Assembly (NCBI RefSeq): GCF_000428945.1
Contig: NZ_AUAX01000008.1
Coordinates: 186,001 to 250,000, forward strand
Length of the DNA: 64,000 nucleotides
Source of the DNA: Hamadaea tsunoensis DSM 44101
GTDB taxonomy: Bacteria > Actinomycetota > Actinomycetes > Mycobacteriales > Micromonosporaceae
Direction: 5' to 3'
The position numbers and the translations under genes were made by a program. The notes under the pieces were generated by a model. It worked only from the letters and a program-made list of their open reading frames with translations. It searched no databases and had not been told where the DNA came from. How positions within the stretch are numbered: position 1 is the first letter of the stretch; each line of letters begins with the position of its first letter. Below are positions 1 through 10,581 of the stretch, piece after piece.

Positions 1-1
1 G

Positions 2-835
2 TTGTGGACGATCCCGACGATCGGCCTGCTCGTCACGTCCGTACGCCCGGCCGGCGACGTCGCGCTGACCGGCTGGTGGACGGTCTTCACGCACCCGTCC
101 TTCACCCTCGAGAACTACCACAAGGTGCTGTTCGAGAGCAGCTTCGGGTCGAGCGGCGGCATGCTGCCCTACCTGGTGAACTCGCTGGCGATCGCCATCC
201 CGGCGACCATCTTCCCGCTGGCCCTGGCCTCGATGGCCGCGTACGCGCTGGCGTGGGTGCGGTTCAAGGGCAGCGACACGATCTTCTTCGCGATCTTCGC
301 GCTGCAGATCGTGCCGTTGCAGATGGCGCTCATCCCGCTGCTGCAGCTGTTCAACGGCGGCGCGCACATCGGCAGCGTCACCATCATCCCGGCGCCGAAT
401 CTCGGCGGCACCTACGTGCCGGTGTGGCTCGCGCACACGATGTTCGCGATGCCGCTGGCGATCTTCCTGCTGCACAACTTCATCGCCCAGCTGCCCCGGG
501 ACGTCATGGAGGCGGCACAGGTCGACGGGGCCAGCCACTTCAAGATCTTCCGGACCATCGTGCTGCCGCTGGCGGCGCCGGCGCTGGCCTCGTTCGCGAT
601 CTTCCAGTTCCTGTGGACCTGGAACGACCTGCTCGTGGCGCTGACCTTCGTCGGCGGCACGGCGGACGTGGCCCCGCTGACCGTACGCCTGTCGCAGATG
701 GCGGGCTCGTTCGGCCGCAGCTGGGAGGTGGTGACAGCGGGCGCGTTCATCTCGATCGTCGTCCCGCTGATCGTCTTCTTCTCGCTGCAGCGGTACTTCG
801 TCCGCGGCCTGCTGGCCGGGTCGGTCAAGGGCTGA
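2..835 (+). CDS. Sugar ABC transporter permease, MalG-like (5' end outside window)
   Basis: Inner-membrane permease of a CUT1-type carbohydrate ABC importer. The reading frame is open from the left edge, so the first residues lie outside; the TTG at position 2 is not a credible start. About five membrane segments are visible. The EAA loop that docks the ATPase reads EAAQVDGASHFKIFRTIVLP near residues 171-190, as in MalG-type permeases. The C-terminus (RYFVRGLLAGSVKG) is typical of the family. It is followed by a GC-rich hairpin and then a LacI-type regulator on the same strand, a common arrangement for a locally regulated sugar importer. The substrate cannot be read from the sequence. It is distinct from the importer at the right edge. 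Confidence 0.93.
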   Translation: MWTIPTIGLLVTSVRPAGDVALTGWWTVFTHPSFTLENYHKVLFESSFGSSGGMLPYLVNSLAIAIPATIFPLALASMAAYALAWVRFKGSDTIFFAIFALQIVPLQMALIPLLQLFNGGAHIGSVTIIPAPNLGGTYVPVWLAHTMFAMPLAIFLLHNFIAQLPRDVMEAAQVDGASHFKIFRTIVLPLAAPALASFAIFQFLWTWNDLLVALTFVGGTADVAPLTVRLSQMAGSFGRSWEVVTAGAFISIVVPLIVFFSLQRYFVRGLLAGSVKG

Positions 836-847
836 CCGTGTTCGCGG

Positions 848-875
848 GGCCGGACCGCACCCGGTCGGTCCGGCC
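848..875 (+). terminator. GC-rich hairpin after the permease gene
   Basis: A perfect 10-bp stem (GGCCGGACCG and its complement) with an 8-nt loop lies 12 bases after the permease stop codon. There is no U-tract, so it is a terminator-like or transcript-end-stabilising hairpin rather than a classical intrinsic terminator. It may separate the transporter message from the regulator gene. Confidence 0.45.
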
Positions 876-942
876 GCGCGAACCGTCAGGGCCCGTCTCG
901 CGGATCATTCGTGGTCCGGGCGAGCGGCCCTAGGGAGGCACC

Positions 943-1959
943 ATGGCGAAGATCGACGATGTGGCCCGGCTCGCCGGCGTCTCGACGGCGACCGTCTCCC
1001 GGGCCCTGCGCGGCCTGCCGATGGTCTCCGAGGAGACCCGCCAGCGCGTGGCGGCCGCCGCCACCACACTCGGATATGTCGCGTCGCCCAACGCGTCCCG
1101 GCTGGCCGGCGGCCGCACGGGCAACGTCGGGCTGGTCGTACCCCGGATCACGCGCTGGTTCTTCGCGACCGTCGTCGAGGCGGCCGAGGAGACCCTGCAC
1201 CATGCCGGCTGGGACCTGCTGCTGTACAACCTGGGCGGGCGCGAGCAGGCCCGGCGCGACCTGTTCAGCGGGTACGCCCTGCACAAACGCGTGGACGCCG
1301 TCATGCTCGTCGCCACCCCGCTCACGCCCGACGACTGCGACGCGGTCGTGCGGCTCGGCGTACCGGGGGTGACGGTCAGTTCGGGCACACCTGTCGCGGG
1401 CTGGCCGAGCATCCGGATCGACGACGTCGGCGCGGCGCGTACGGCCATGCGGCACCTGCTCGACCTCGGCCACCGCCGGATCGCCCACATCTCCGGCGAC
1501 CCGAGCAGCGAGCTGGCCTTCACCACCCACCTCGACCGCCGCCGCGGCTACGAGCAGGCCCTGCAGCGCGCCGGCCTGCCGGTCGACCCCACCCTCGTCA
1601 TCGACGCCGACTTCACGGTGCTCGGCGGCGAGGCCGCCACCGTCGAACTGCTGCGCCAGGACGATCCGCCCACCGCGATCTTCGCCGCCTGCGACGAGAT
1701 GGCCTTCGGCGCCATCCGCGCGCTGCGGGCGGAGGGGTTGCGCGTACCGGACGACGTGAGCGTCATCGGCATCGACGACCACGACCTCGCCGCGGCACTC
1801 GGGCTGTCCACCGTCGCCCAGCCCGCCGCCGAGCAGGGCAACCGGGCGGCCCTGACGCTCGTGGCCCAACTGCTCGCCGGGCCACAGGAGCTCAGCCGCG
1901 CCGAGATCCTCCAAACCCGCCTCGTCGTACGCGAATCCACCGCCCCACCCCGCCCGTGA
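943..1959 (+). CDS. LacI-family transcriptional regulator
   Basis: A 338-residue repressor of LacI/GalR type. Residues 2-25 (KIDDVARLAGVSTATVSRAL) form the helix-turn-helix, followed by the hinge-helix region and a periplasmic-binding-protein-like sugar-sensing domain to about residue 330. The ATG has a strong GGGAGG ribosome site 5-6 bases upstream. It lies 107 bp after a sugar permease gene on the same strand and so probably regulates that importer in response to a sugar ligand. It could also be the protein that reads the CebR-like operators elsewhere in the window, but no such operator lies in front of this gene. Confidence 0.93.
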   Translation: MAKIDDVARLAGVSTATVSRALRGLPMVSEETRQRVAAAATTLGYVASPNASRLAGGRTGNVGLVVPRITRWFFATVVEAAEETLHHAGWDLLLYNLGGREQARRDLFSGYALHKRVDAVMLVATPLTPDDCDAVVRLGVPGVTVSSGTPVAGWPSIRIDDVGAARTAMRHLLDLGHRRIAHISGDPSSELAFTTHLDRRRGYEQALQRAGLPVDPTLVIDADFTVLGGEAATVELLRQDDPPTAIFAACDEMAFGAIRALRAEGLRVPDDVSVIGIDDHDLAAALGLSTVAQPAAEQGNRAALTLVAQLLAGPQELSRAEILQTRLVVRESTAPPRP

Positions 1960-1998
1960 GGCGGCGCCACGGACCCCACCACCGGTCAGGCCGGCCAC

Positions 1999-2112
1999 GC
2001 TCAGGGAAATGACGCGACCCGCGACGCCCGGCGGCGCACAAGATCCGCGACGAAGTCGAGGATCTCTGAAGCCGACGGGCGTTGCATAGAGGGTCGCGTC
2101 ATTTCCCTGAGC
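1999..2112. repeat. Long inverted repeat between convergent genes
   Basis: Perfect 22-bp arms (1999-2020 and 2091-2112; core CAGGGAAATGACGCGACCC) enclose a 70-base loop. Pairing continues imperfectly inside the loop (GCGACGCCCG against GGGCGTTGC). It fills the gap between the LacI stop and the chitinase stop, so it could end transcription from both sides. The CAGGGAAAT-AC segment resembles the arms at 59.9 kb. Confidence 0.85.
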
Positions 2113-2119
2113 CAGTGAC

Positions 2120-3928
2120 TCAGCCGGTGAATTGCACGAAGATCTTCAGGAAGTCGTACTGCGACTGGGAGACGCCGCTGCAGGAGTCGCCGTCGGTACC
2201 GGTGCCGCAGGGCCGGTCCCGGTTGATCGACCAGTAGGTCAACCGTCCGATGTGGTGGGACTTCGCGTAGTTCAGGATCGTCGTGAAGTCCGCCGTCGAC
2301 ACCGTCTCGTCCGTCTCGTCCGTCTTGCCGTTCATCGACGAGATGCCGATGTGTGCGTACGCGACCGCGTCCGTGTAGCCGTACGCGGACTTGACGGCGT
2401 TCTTCAGGCCGTCGGCCGCCGTGACGGTGACCGAGCCCATCGAGCCGGAGTGGCCGCCGAAGTCGAACGGCATGATCGACCAGACGTCGTTGGCCAGGCC
2501 GGAGTTCGCCCCGCGCGTGATCATGTCGACGCCGGTCGAGTCGGGCCCGCTGGTCGCCACACCGAACGTGACGACCGTCTTGATACCCGGGTTGTTGGTC
2601 TTAATGATCTTCAGGGCGTCGATGACCCGCTGGCGTACCGTGGCGCTCGCCCACTCGGTGTCCTCGATGTCGATGTCGATCGCCTTCAGGCTGTACGCGT
2701 TGATCACCTTCTGGTACGCCCCGGCCAGCGCCGACGCCGAGCTGCAGTGCTCACCGAGCTTGGCACCGCTGTAGCCGCCGAACGACGGGATGACGTCGCC
2801 ACCCGCGGCCCGGATCGCGTTGATCTTCGCCTGGTCGTCCCCGCCGGTCAGCGGCCGCGACCCGTCCCAGGCCGGGTTGCAGGTGCCGTCGGACAGGATG
2901 AACGCCAGCGTGAACCACTTGACCCCGGTCGCCGACATGACGCTCGTCGGGTTCTGCGGGTTGCCCCAGCCGAAGTACTCGTAGGGCGCGACCGCGAAGC
3001 CCGGCGTACCCGAAGTGGGGCTGGGTGACGGGCTCGGCGACGGGCTCGTGGTGCCGCCGGCGGCGACGGTGATCTTGTCGAGGTTGGGGCCGCCGTTCGC
3101 GGTGGTGGCGGTGGCGCGGACCGTGTTGGCGCCCGCGGCGAGGGTGACGGTGACCGCCTTGTCGACCCACGTGTCCCAGTTCGTGGTCGCCGGGAAGCTC
3201 ACCCCGGTGGCGACGTCCGTGCCGTTGACCGCGATCGTCATCGGCCGGTCCACCGTCGTCCCGTTGCTGTACCGCAGCGTCAGCGTGTAGGTCCCCGCCG
3301 TCGCCACGGTCACGCCGAACTGCGTGTACGAGCCGGTCACGTTGGTGTAGTCGACGAAACCGGTCCCCGTGTAGCCCGTGTGGTTCGTGGCGACCGCGGC
3401 CTGCGACAGCGTCGCGTCCTCGGCCTGGTACACGTTGGACGCCACCGCCACGTCGAAGTCCACGTAGTCGAGGTTCGGGTTGCCGTTCGCCGTGGTGGCC
3501 GTCAGGCGTACCGTGTTCGCGCCCGCGTTCACCGGCGCGGTGACCGTCTTGGTGGTCCAGGTGTCCCAGTCGGTCGTCGACGGGAAACTCGCCCCCGTCG
3601 CCACGGCCGCCCCGTTGACCGTGATCGTCGACGGCCGGTCGACCGTGGTGCCGTTGCTGTAACGGATGCCGATGGTCCCGGTCCCGGCGCTCGCGGCGTT
3701 GAGGGTGAACTCGGTGTAGCTGCCCGCGGCGTTGTCGCCGTTGACGAAACCGGTCCCGGAGAAGTTCAGGTGGTTCGACTCCACGACACCCTGGCTGATG
3801 GTCGCGCTTTCCGCCTCGTACCGGGTCGGGGCGGCGTACGCGCCTCCGGACAGGAAAACGGTCGCACCCAGGGCCCCGGAGGCCGCGACGGAAGCGGCGA
3901 CCAGCGCCGCGGCGGTCCGTCTGTTCAT
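2120..3928 (-). CDS. Secreted GH18 chitinase with two CBM35/CBM6-like modules
   Basis: Extracellular chitin hydrolase of 602 residues. Residues 1-32 form a Sec signal peptide (cleavage near AYA-AP). Two similar carbohydrate-binding modules follow (about 36-161 and 166-289; each starts with a YEAESAT or YQAEDAT motif and shares [11 protein letters not shown]), so one module probably arose by duplication. A short Ser-Pro linker leads to a GH18 barrel from about 310 to 602. The catalytic DxDxE motif is D418-I-D420-I-E422, with E422 the predicted acid. The GAGGTGAG ribosome site lies 3 bases before the ATG, and a GTTAGG-N7-CCTAAC inverted repeat sits just upstream of it. Family assignment is firm; endo or exo mode is not readable. 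Confidence 0.94.
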   Translation of the reverse strand: MNRRTAAALVAASVAASGALGATVFLSGGAYAAPTRYEAESATISQGVVESNHLNFSGTGFVNGDNAAGSYTEFTLNAASAGTGTIGIRYSNGTTVDRPSTITVNGAAVATGASFPSTTDWDTWTTKTVTAPVNAGANTVRLTATTANGNPNLDYVDFDVAVASNVYQAEDATLSQAAVATNHTGYTGTGFVDYTNVTGSYTQFGVTVATAGTYTLTLRYSNGTTVDRPMTIAVNGTDVATGVSFPATTNWDTWVDKAVTVTLAAGANTVRATATTANGGPNLDKITVAAGGTTSPSPSPSPSPTSGTPGFAVAPYEYFGWGNPQNPTSVMSATGVKWFTLAFILSDGTCNPAWDGSRPLTGGDDQAKINAIRAAGGDVIPSFGGYSGAKLGEHCSSASALAGAYQKVINAYSLKAIDIDIEDTEWASATVRQRVIDALKIIKTNNPGIKTVVTFGVATSGPDSTGVDMITRGANSGLANDVWSIMPFDFGGHSGSMGSVTVTAADGLKNAVKSAYGYTDAVAYAHIGISSMNGKTDETDETVSTADFTTILNYAKSHHIGRLTYWSINRDRPCGTGTDGDSCSGVSQSQYDFLKIFVQFTG

Positions 3929-3943
3929 CTCTCACCTCGGATT

Positions 3944-3962
3944 GTTAGGAAGATTGCCTAAC
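3944..3962 (-). promoter_or_regulatory. Inverted repeat upstream of the chitinase, candidate operator
   Basis: GTTAGG and CCTAAC arms with a 7-nt spacer lie immediately upstream of the chitinase ribosome site. Similar AGGAA-TTCCT style palindromes precede secreted hydrolase genes in actinomycetes, so this may bind a repressor of chitin or glucan use. That role is inferred from position and symmetry only. Confidence 0.5.
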
Positions 3963-4089
3963 TGTTCTCGGAGATAAGACCACCCGGAACGCCGCACGTC
4001 AATACCGCGATACCTCGATCTCCGAGACGGACCGTTCAGACGAGGCGCACGGGATGAGACCGTTTCCCGTTCAGGAACCGCAGCCGATC

Positions 4090-4397
4090 ATGCGCCATCT
4101 TCAGAAACCACCACCTCAGCCGTAAACGATCAAGAAAACGGCGACTTCGGTCCACTTGCCGGAAGCTCCTTCCCGCAGCCCGGACCACAGGCGGCAGCGG
4201 AGCGGCTTGGGCGTGATCCACAGCGGCCGCGATGTAGAAATCCAGCCTCCGCCCAAGATCCAAAGCGGTCCAGATGCAGAAACCGGCCTCCACCTACATC
4301 CCAGGCGCAAATGATCGAGGCCGCAGGCCCCGCAACTACATCCCACCCGCCAACGATCACCGGCCCCGGCCATCTCGGACAGCCGGGACAAAGGTCA
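4090..4397. repeat. Intergenic repeat related to the 21.5-21.8 kb element
   Basis: No credible gene lies in the 493 bases between the chitinase start and the glpK stop. The part from about 4150 matches the 21.59-21.68 kb stretch: shared blocks include CCTTCCCGCA and CGTGATCCACAGCGGC, then GATGT and AAGATCCAA or ATGATCCAA. The right end (about 4376-4397) is a degraded copy of the B terminal sequence CGGACAGTCGCGACAAAGG. I see no matching left terminal sequence, so this looks like a truncated copy. CTACATCCCA occurs twice inside. Confidence 0.65.
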
Positions 4398-4421
4398 GAG
4401 CGCAGGACGCCAGCCCTACCG

Positions 4422-5906
<1,485 letters not shown>

Positions 5907-5946
5907 GCCAGCAGCATAAATTCCTACCCGAGATCGAGAAAAGCAG

Positions 5947-6096
5947 GTTCAAGATCAAGTTCAAGTTCAAGTTCATGTCCCGGGTCCGTCGATCTCACCT
6001 CCGCTCCTCCCGCGGGAGACCGCTCCGGCCCCTCCGCTGCGCTCCGAGGCCTCCACTGCCGGCACAGTGGGGCGAGCATCCTTCGCCGCGGTTCAC
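5947..6096. repeat. Type A intergenic repeat, single arm
   Basis: A roughly 150-bp sequence opening with TTCAAG-type hexamer repeats, then ATGTCCCGGGTCCGTCGATC, a CTCCGCTCC segment, CGCGGGAGACCGCTCCGG and GTGGGGCG. It matches the outer arms at 10.58, 11.10, 45.35, 58.09 and 58.67 kb. Here only one arm is present, between the divergent glpK and TetR genes, and its right end runs up to the TetR promoter. Confidence 0.85.
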
Positions 6097-6102
6097 TCAC
6101 TC

Positions 6103-6164
6103 TTGTGAGCGGACGTGACCCGTGCCATAGTTCAACCTCACAAGACTGGGTCACTTGACCCAGT
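6103..6164 (+). promoter_or_regulatory. Promoter and palindromic operator of the TetR operon
   Basis: A sigma-70-like promoter is readable: -35 TTGTGA (6103-6108), 17-base spacer, -10 CATAGT (6126-6131). About 14 bases past the -10 lies a perfect palindrome, ACTGGGTCACTTGACCCAGT (6145-6164; 9-2-9), in the predicted 5' leader. That placement fits autorepression by the TetR protein encoded at 6196. An imperfect CTCAC-N4-GTGAG repeat overlaps the -35. Confidence 0.75.
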
Positions 6165-6195
6165 TCAGCGGTTGAGCAGCGGAAAGGGGCTTCGC

Positions 6196-6798
6196 ATGGC
6201 GCGGATGGCGGTTGCCGAGCGCCGGGCCGCCCTGCTGTCGGCCGCCCTGAAAGTCATCTCCACGCACGGGGTCGCTGCGGCCACCACGCGGGCGATCACC
6301 GCCGAGGCGGGGATGTCGCTGGCCAGCTTTCACTACGCGTACCAGTCGCGGGACGAGTTGCTGGCGGAGCTGATCGCGTACGTGGTGGAGGAGGAGAGCA
6401 CGGCCGCCGTCGCCACCCTCACCCCCGGCGCCGACCTGCCCACCACCATCCGGGACGGGCTGCACTCGTTCCTGCGGCTGCTGGCCGCCGATCCCGCCCG
6501 CGAGCAGGCCATGCTCGAACTCACGCTGTACGCGCTGCGTACGGGCGATCTGGGCGCGGCCGCCCGGGCCCAGTACGCGGCGTACTACAAGGCGGCCGGC
6601 GCGATCCTCGACGCCGCCGCGCAACTCACCGGGGCGACCTGGACCCGCCCGGTCGACGATGTCGCCCGGTTCCTCGTGACGCTCACCGATGGCCTGACCC
6701 TGGGCTGGCTGGTGCACCGCGACTGGGACGCCACCCTCCGCACAGCCGACTTCGCCGCGACCGCGATCGCGGCCCTTTCCGAAGGTTCCCAGGGATGA
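6196..6798 (+). CDS. TetR-family transcriptional regulator
   Basis: A 200-residue regulator. The N-terminal TetR helix-turn-helix spans about residues 10-55 (AALKVISTHGVAAATTRAIT, then SLASFHYAYQSRDELLAELI). The C-terminal ligand domain is helical. An upstream in-frame GTG at 6115 is rejected because it lies upstream of the predicted -10 box and operator; the ATG at 6196 is preceded by GGAAAGGGG. The stop overlaps the MFS start (ATGA), so it is translationally coupled to the operon it probably represses through the palindrome at 6145-6164. Confidence 0.92.
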   Translation: MARMAVAERRAALLSAALKVISTHGVAAATTRAITAEAGMSLASFHYAYQSRDELLAELIAYVVEEESTAAVATLTPGADLPTTIRDGLHSFLRLLAADPAREQAMLELTLYALRTGDLGAAARAQYAAYYKAAGAILDAAAQLTGATWTRPVDDVARFLVTLTDGLTLGWLVHRDWDATLRTADFAATAIAALSEGSQG

Positions 6799-8063
6799 CC
6801 GAGCTCGCTCCACCCGTCGAGACGGCGCCGTACGCCGAACCGGTCCGTGCGGTCTCCGGCCGCTGGATCAGCCTGTTCGCCACCGCGTGGCTGGGCATCT
6901 GGATGGCCCAGCTGACCCCGGTGCAACTGCTCCTGCCCGAGCAGGTCGAGGCCAAGCTGCCCGGCTCCGACTGGGTCGGCACCGTCATGGCGTTCGGCGT
7001 GATCTCCGGGATCGCCGGGCTCTTCTCGCTGGTCGCGTACCCGTTGACGGGGGCGCTGTCGGACCGCACGACGTCGCGGTACGGCCGCCGCCGCCCGTGG
7101 ATGCTGGCCGGCGCGCTGCTGTTCGCCGCCTCCCTGCTGCTGCTCGGCCTGCAGTCGAACATCGTCGGCGTCGCCGTCTGCTGGGTCCTCGCGTCGGTCG
7201 GCTTCTGCGTGCTCACGTCGGCGCTCACCACGACGATCTCCGACCAGGTTCCGGTGTCGCAACGCGGCTACGTCTCCGGCTGGATCTCCGCGCCGCAGGC
7301 GATCGGGACGATCCTCGGCCTCGTCCTGGTCACGACGCTGTTCACCGGCCGCCTGCTCGGGTACGCGAGCATGGCCGTGCTCCTGATCGGTCTCGTGGTG
7401 CCGTTCGTCCTGCACACGCCGGACGCGACCCTGAACCGGGCGGAGCGGCCGCCGTTCACCTTCCGGGCGCTCGCGGCCGGGTTCTGGATCAGCCCGCGCA
7501 AGCACCCCGACTTCGGCTGGACCCTGTTCAGCCGGACCGTCGTGAACATCGGCAACGCGCTCGGCACGACCCTGCTGCTGTACTTCCTCAAGTTCCAGGT
7601 GAAGGTCGACGACCCGGACACGACGCTGATCTACCTGACGATGATCTACATGTTCTTCGTCATCCTGGCGTCGCTGTTCCTCGGGCGCCTCTCGGACCGG
7701 ATCGGGCGGCGGAAGATCTTCGTCATCCTCGCCTCGGCCAGCCAGGCGCTCGCCGCGATCCTGCTCGCCTTCTTCCCCGTGCTGCCGGTGGCCATGCTCG
7801 GGGCGGGGCTGCTCGGGCTCGGCTACGGCTGCTTCCTGTCGGTCGACCAGGCACTGGCCACCCAGGTCCTGCCGGATCCCGCCTCGCACGGCAAGGACCT
7901 CGGCATCATGAACATCGCGACGGCCGTACCGCAGGCCATCGGGCCGCTGCTGGGCGCGTTCGTCGTCGCGTACGCGGGGGGATTCTCCGCGCTGTATCTG
8001 GCGGCCGGCGTCACCTCGATCATCGGGGCGCTCGCCGTCATGCCCGTGAGGAGTGTGCGATGA
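6795..8063 (+). CDS. MFS transporter
   Basis: A 422-residue integral membrane transporter with about 12 predicted segments. After the second segment is SDRTTSRYGRRRPWM, an arginine-rich loop seen in the SLC45/GPH-like sugar-type branch of MFS; the equivalent loop in the second half is LGRLSDRIGRRK (motif A). It overlaps the TetR gene by 4 bp and the next gene by 4 bp. The context, with a PLP deaminase/aldolase and an aldonolactone-type oxidase, suggests uptake or export of a polyol, sugar acid or hydroxy-amino acid handled by those enzymes. The substrate is unknown. Confidence 0.9.
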   Translation: MTELAPPVETAPYAEPVRAVSGRWISLFATAWLGIWMAQLTPVQLLLPEQVEAKLPGSDWVGTVMAFGVISGIAGLFSLVAYPLTGALSDRTTSRYGRRRPWMLAGALLFAASLLLLGLQSNIVGVAVCWVLASVGFCVLTSALTTTISDQVPVSQRGYVSGWISAPQAIGTILGLVLVTTLFTGRLLGYASMAVLLIGLVVPFVLHTPDATLNRAERPPFTFRALAAGFWISPRKHPDFGWTLFSRTVVNIGNALGTTLLLYFLKFQVKVDDPDTTLIYLTMIYMFFVILASLFLGRLSDRIGRRKIFVILASASQALAAILLAFFPVLPVAMLGAGLLGLGYGCFLSVDQALATQVLPDPASHGKDLGIMNIATAVPQAIGPLLGAFVVAYAGGFSALYLAAGVTSIIGALAVMPVRSVR

Positions 8064-9295
8064 CCGTCGACCTGCGGCCCGTGCCGGACAGCCGGCCCTG
8101 GACCGATCCGGCGGCGTACTGGACGGGTCTGGACAAGGCGACCGCCGACCTGGACCCGCCGTTCGCGGTGGCCCACCTCGGCGCGCTGCGCTTCAACGCG
8201 CACGACATGCTGCGGCGGGCGCACGGCGTACCCATCAGGGTGGCCTCGAAGTCGATCCGCAGCCGTGAGGTGATCGCGGCGCTGCTGGCCCTGCCGGGGT
8301 ACGCGGGCGTGCTCGCCTACACGCTGCCGGAGGCGATGTGGCTCGCCTCCACTGTGGACGACGTTGTCGTGGGCTACCCGACCACGGACCGCGCGGCACT
8401 GCGTGAGCTGGGCCGCGACCCGGACCTGGCGCGGCGGGTGACCCTGATGGTCGACTCGGTGGCGCACCTGGACCTGATCGACGGCGCGATCCCGCCCGCG
8501 GCGCGCGAGACGCTGCGGCTGTGCATCGAGATCGACTCGTCCTACCGCAGCCGCCTGATGGGCCACGTGGGCGTCTGGCGCTCGCCCGTCCGCACGGCCG
8601 CCCAGTCGTCGGCGCTGGCCGCCGAGATCGCGCGGCGCCCGGGATTCACGCTCGTCGGCATGATGGGCTACGAGGCGCAGGTGGCCGGGCTGGGCAACGC
8701 GCCGAAGGGCAACCCGCTGCGCGGCCGGGTCATCCAGGCGCTGCAGAAGGCCTCGATGGCCGAGCTGATCGAACGCCGGTCCGCCGCCGTCACCGCCGTA
8801 CGCGAGCTCGCCGACCTGGAGTTCGTCAACGGCGGCGGCACGGGCAGCCTGGAGGCGACCGGGAGCGACCCGTCGGTCACCGAGATCTCGGCCGGCTCGG
8901 GCCTGTTCGGGCCGCACCTGTTCGACAACTACGCGCACTTCTCCCCCGCGCCCGCCGCGGCCTTCGCCCTCTCGGTGGTACGCCGTCCGCAGGCCGACCG
9001 CGTCACCGTCCTCGGCGGCGGCTGGATCGCGTCCGGACCGCCGGCCGCCGACCGGCTGCCGCAGGTGGTCTGGCCGCAGGGGCTGAAGATGGTCGCCCGC
9101 GAGGCGGCCGGCGAGGTGCAGACCCCGCTCGTCGGCGCGCCCGCGGCCCGGCTCGCCCTCGGCGACCGGGTCTGGCTGCGCCACACGAAGGCGGGCGAGC
9201 TGAGCGAGCACGTCAACGAGCTGTCCATCGTGGACGGCGACACGGTGGCCGGCACGGTGCCGACCTACCGCGGCGAGGGAAAGGCGTTCCTGTGA
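8060..9295 (+). CDS. PLP-dependent amino acid deaminase/aldolase (D-threonine aldolase-like)
   Basis: A 411-residue enzyme of the alanine-racemase-fold III group that includes D-threonine aldolase and D-serine dehydratase. The N-terminal RVASKSIRS motif supplies the likely PLP lysine, K64. The C-terminus (LRHTKAGELSEHVNELSIVD, then GKAFL) resembles the metal-binding tail of D-threonine aldolase-type enzymes, with His and Glu residues in plausible positions. The ATG at 8060 overlaps the MFS stop. In actinobacteria this family is often found next to a D-arabinono-1,4-lactone oxidase-like gene, as here. The exact substrate is unknown. Confidence 0.85.
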   Translation: MTVDLRPVPDSRPWTDPAAYWTGLDKATADLDPPFAVAHLGALRFNAHDMLRRAHGVPIRVASKSIRSREVIAALLALPGYAGVLAYTLPEAMWLASTVDDVVVGYPTTDRAALRELGRDPDLARRVTLMVDSVAHLDLIDGAIPPAARETLRLCIEIDSSYRSRLMGHVGVWRSPVRTAAQSSALAAEIARRPGFTLVGMMGYEAQVAGLGNAPKGNPLRGRVIQALQKASMAELIERRSAAVTAVRELADLEFVNGGGTGSLEATGSDPSVTEISAGSGLFGPHLFDNYAHFSPAPAAAFALSVVRRPQADRVTVLGGGWIASGPPAADRLPQVVWPQGLKMVAREAAGEVQTPLVGAPAARLALGDRVWLRHTKAGELSEHVNELSIVDGDTVAGTVPTYRGEGKAFL

Positions 9296-10581
9296 CCCAC
9301 TGGCAGAACTGGGGACGCTCGGAGTCCGCCCGCCCCGTCCGCGTCACCCGTCCGTCCACACCGGACGACGTGGTGACGGTGATCGCCGACGCGCGCCGCG
9401 ACGGCCTCGCCGTCAAGCCGGTCGGCGCCGGGCACAGCTTCACCGGCATCGCGGTCGCGCCCGGCGTACAGCTCGACATGGGCGCGCTGTCCGGCGTACT
9501 CGCCGTCGACGGCAACCGGGTCACCCTCGCCGCCGGCACCCACCTGCACCAGCTTCCCGCGCTCCTCGGCCCGCTCGGCCTCGCCCTGCAGAACATGGGC
9601 GACATCGACGCGCAGACCATCTCCGGAGCCACCTCCACGGGTACGCACGGCACGGGCGCGGCGTTCACCGGCCTCGCGGGCCAGATCCGGGCCGTCACGC
9701 TGGCGACCGCCGACGGCCGGCTGCTGAGGATCGACGAGCATCACGAGTGGTTCGACGCCGCCCGGCTCGGCCTCGGCGCCCTCGGGGTGCTCACCGACAT
9801 CACGGTCGAATGCGTACCGGCGTTCAAGCTGTCCGCCGTGGAGAAGCCGGAGCCGCTGTCGGAACTGCTCGACACGTGGCTGGAACGGGCGGGCGCGCCC
9901 GACCACTTCGAGTTCTACTGGTTCCCGCACACCACCACGGCGCTCACCAAGACCAACACCCGCCTGCCGATGGACGCCGAGAGCCGCCCGCTCGGCACGG
10001 CGAAGCGCTGGCTCGACGACGAGTTCATGTCGAACACCGTGTTCCGCTGGGTCTGCGGCCTCGGCACGGCGGCACCGTCGCTCATCCCCCGTGTCAACCG
10101 GCTCGCCAGCCACCTCACCGGCCACCGAGCGTTCACCGACATCTCGACCTCGGTCTTCACCACCGAGCGACGCGTACGCTTCCGCGAGATGGAGTACGCC
10201 CTCCCGGCCGAGGTGGTGCCGGACGTGCTCCGGGAGATCTCGGCACTGATCGAACGCAAGGGCTGGCGCATCTCGTTCCCGCTGGAGATCCGCATCGCGG
10301 CGCCGGACGACATCTGGCTGTCCACCGCGCACGGGCGCCGGACGGGCTACATCGCGGTCCACCGGTACTTCAAGGAGGACCAGCACGAGTACTTCCGCGG
10401 CGTGGAGGAGATCTTCCGGGCGTACGAGGGACGGCCGCACTGGGGGAAGATCCACTACCAGGACGCCGACAGCCTCCGCAAGCGCTACTCGCGCTTCGAC
10501 GACTTCGTAGCGGTACGCGACGCGCTCGACCCGGACCGCGTCTTCTCCAACCCCTACCTGGAAAGAGTCCTGGGCCTTTAA
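9292..10581 (+). CDS. FAD-linked oxidase, D-arabinono-1,4-lactone oxidase/alditol oxidase type
   Basis: A 429-residue flavoprotein of the VAO superfamily. The FAD domain shows VGAGHSFTG (about residues 44-52) and SGATSTGTHGTG, and the C-terminal ALO domain carries the conserved HWGK motif near residue 382. It oxidises an aldonolactone, alditol or similar polyol, passing electrons to oxygen or an acceptor. The GTG start overlaps the upstream stop (GTGA), making it the last of four coupled genes. The start context has no ribosome site of its own apart from the upstream coding end, which fits translational coupling. Confidence 0.9.
   Translation: MTHWQNWGRSESARPVRVTRPSTPDDVVTVIADARRDGLAVKPVGAGHSFTGIAVAPGVQLDMGALSGVLAVDGNRVTLAAGTHLHQLPALLGPLGLALQNMGDIDAQTISGATSTGTHGTGAAFTGLAGQIRAVTLATADGRLLRIDEHHEWFDAARLGLGALGVLTDITVECVPAFKLSAVEKPEPLSELLDTWLERAGAPDHFEFYWFPHTTTALTKTNTRLPMDAESRPLGTAKRWLDDEFMSNTVFRWVCGLGTAAPSLIPRVNRLASHLTGHRAFTDISTSVFTTERRVRFREMEYALPAEVVPDVLREISALIERKGWRISFPLEIRIAAPDDIWLSTAHGRRTGYIAVHRYFKEDQHEYFRGVEEIFRAYEGRPHWGKIHYQDADSLRKRYSRFDDFVAVRDALDPDRVFSNPYLERVLGL

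Noticed and set aside
4-933. Long Arg/Ala-rich frame overlapping the permease gene
   Set aside because: It is a shadow of the permease frame in GC-rich DNA; composition and lack of any domain show it is not coding.
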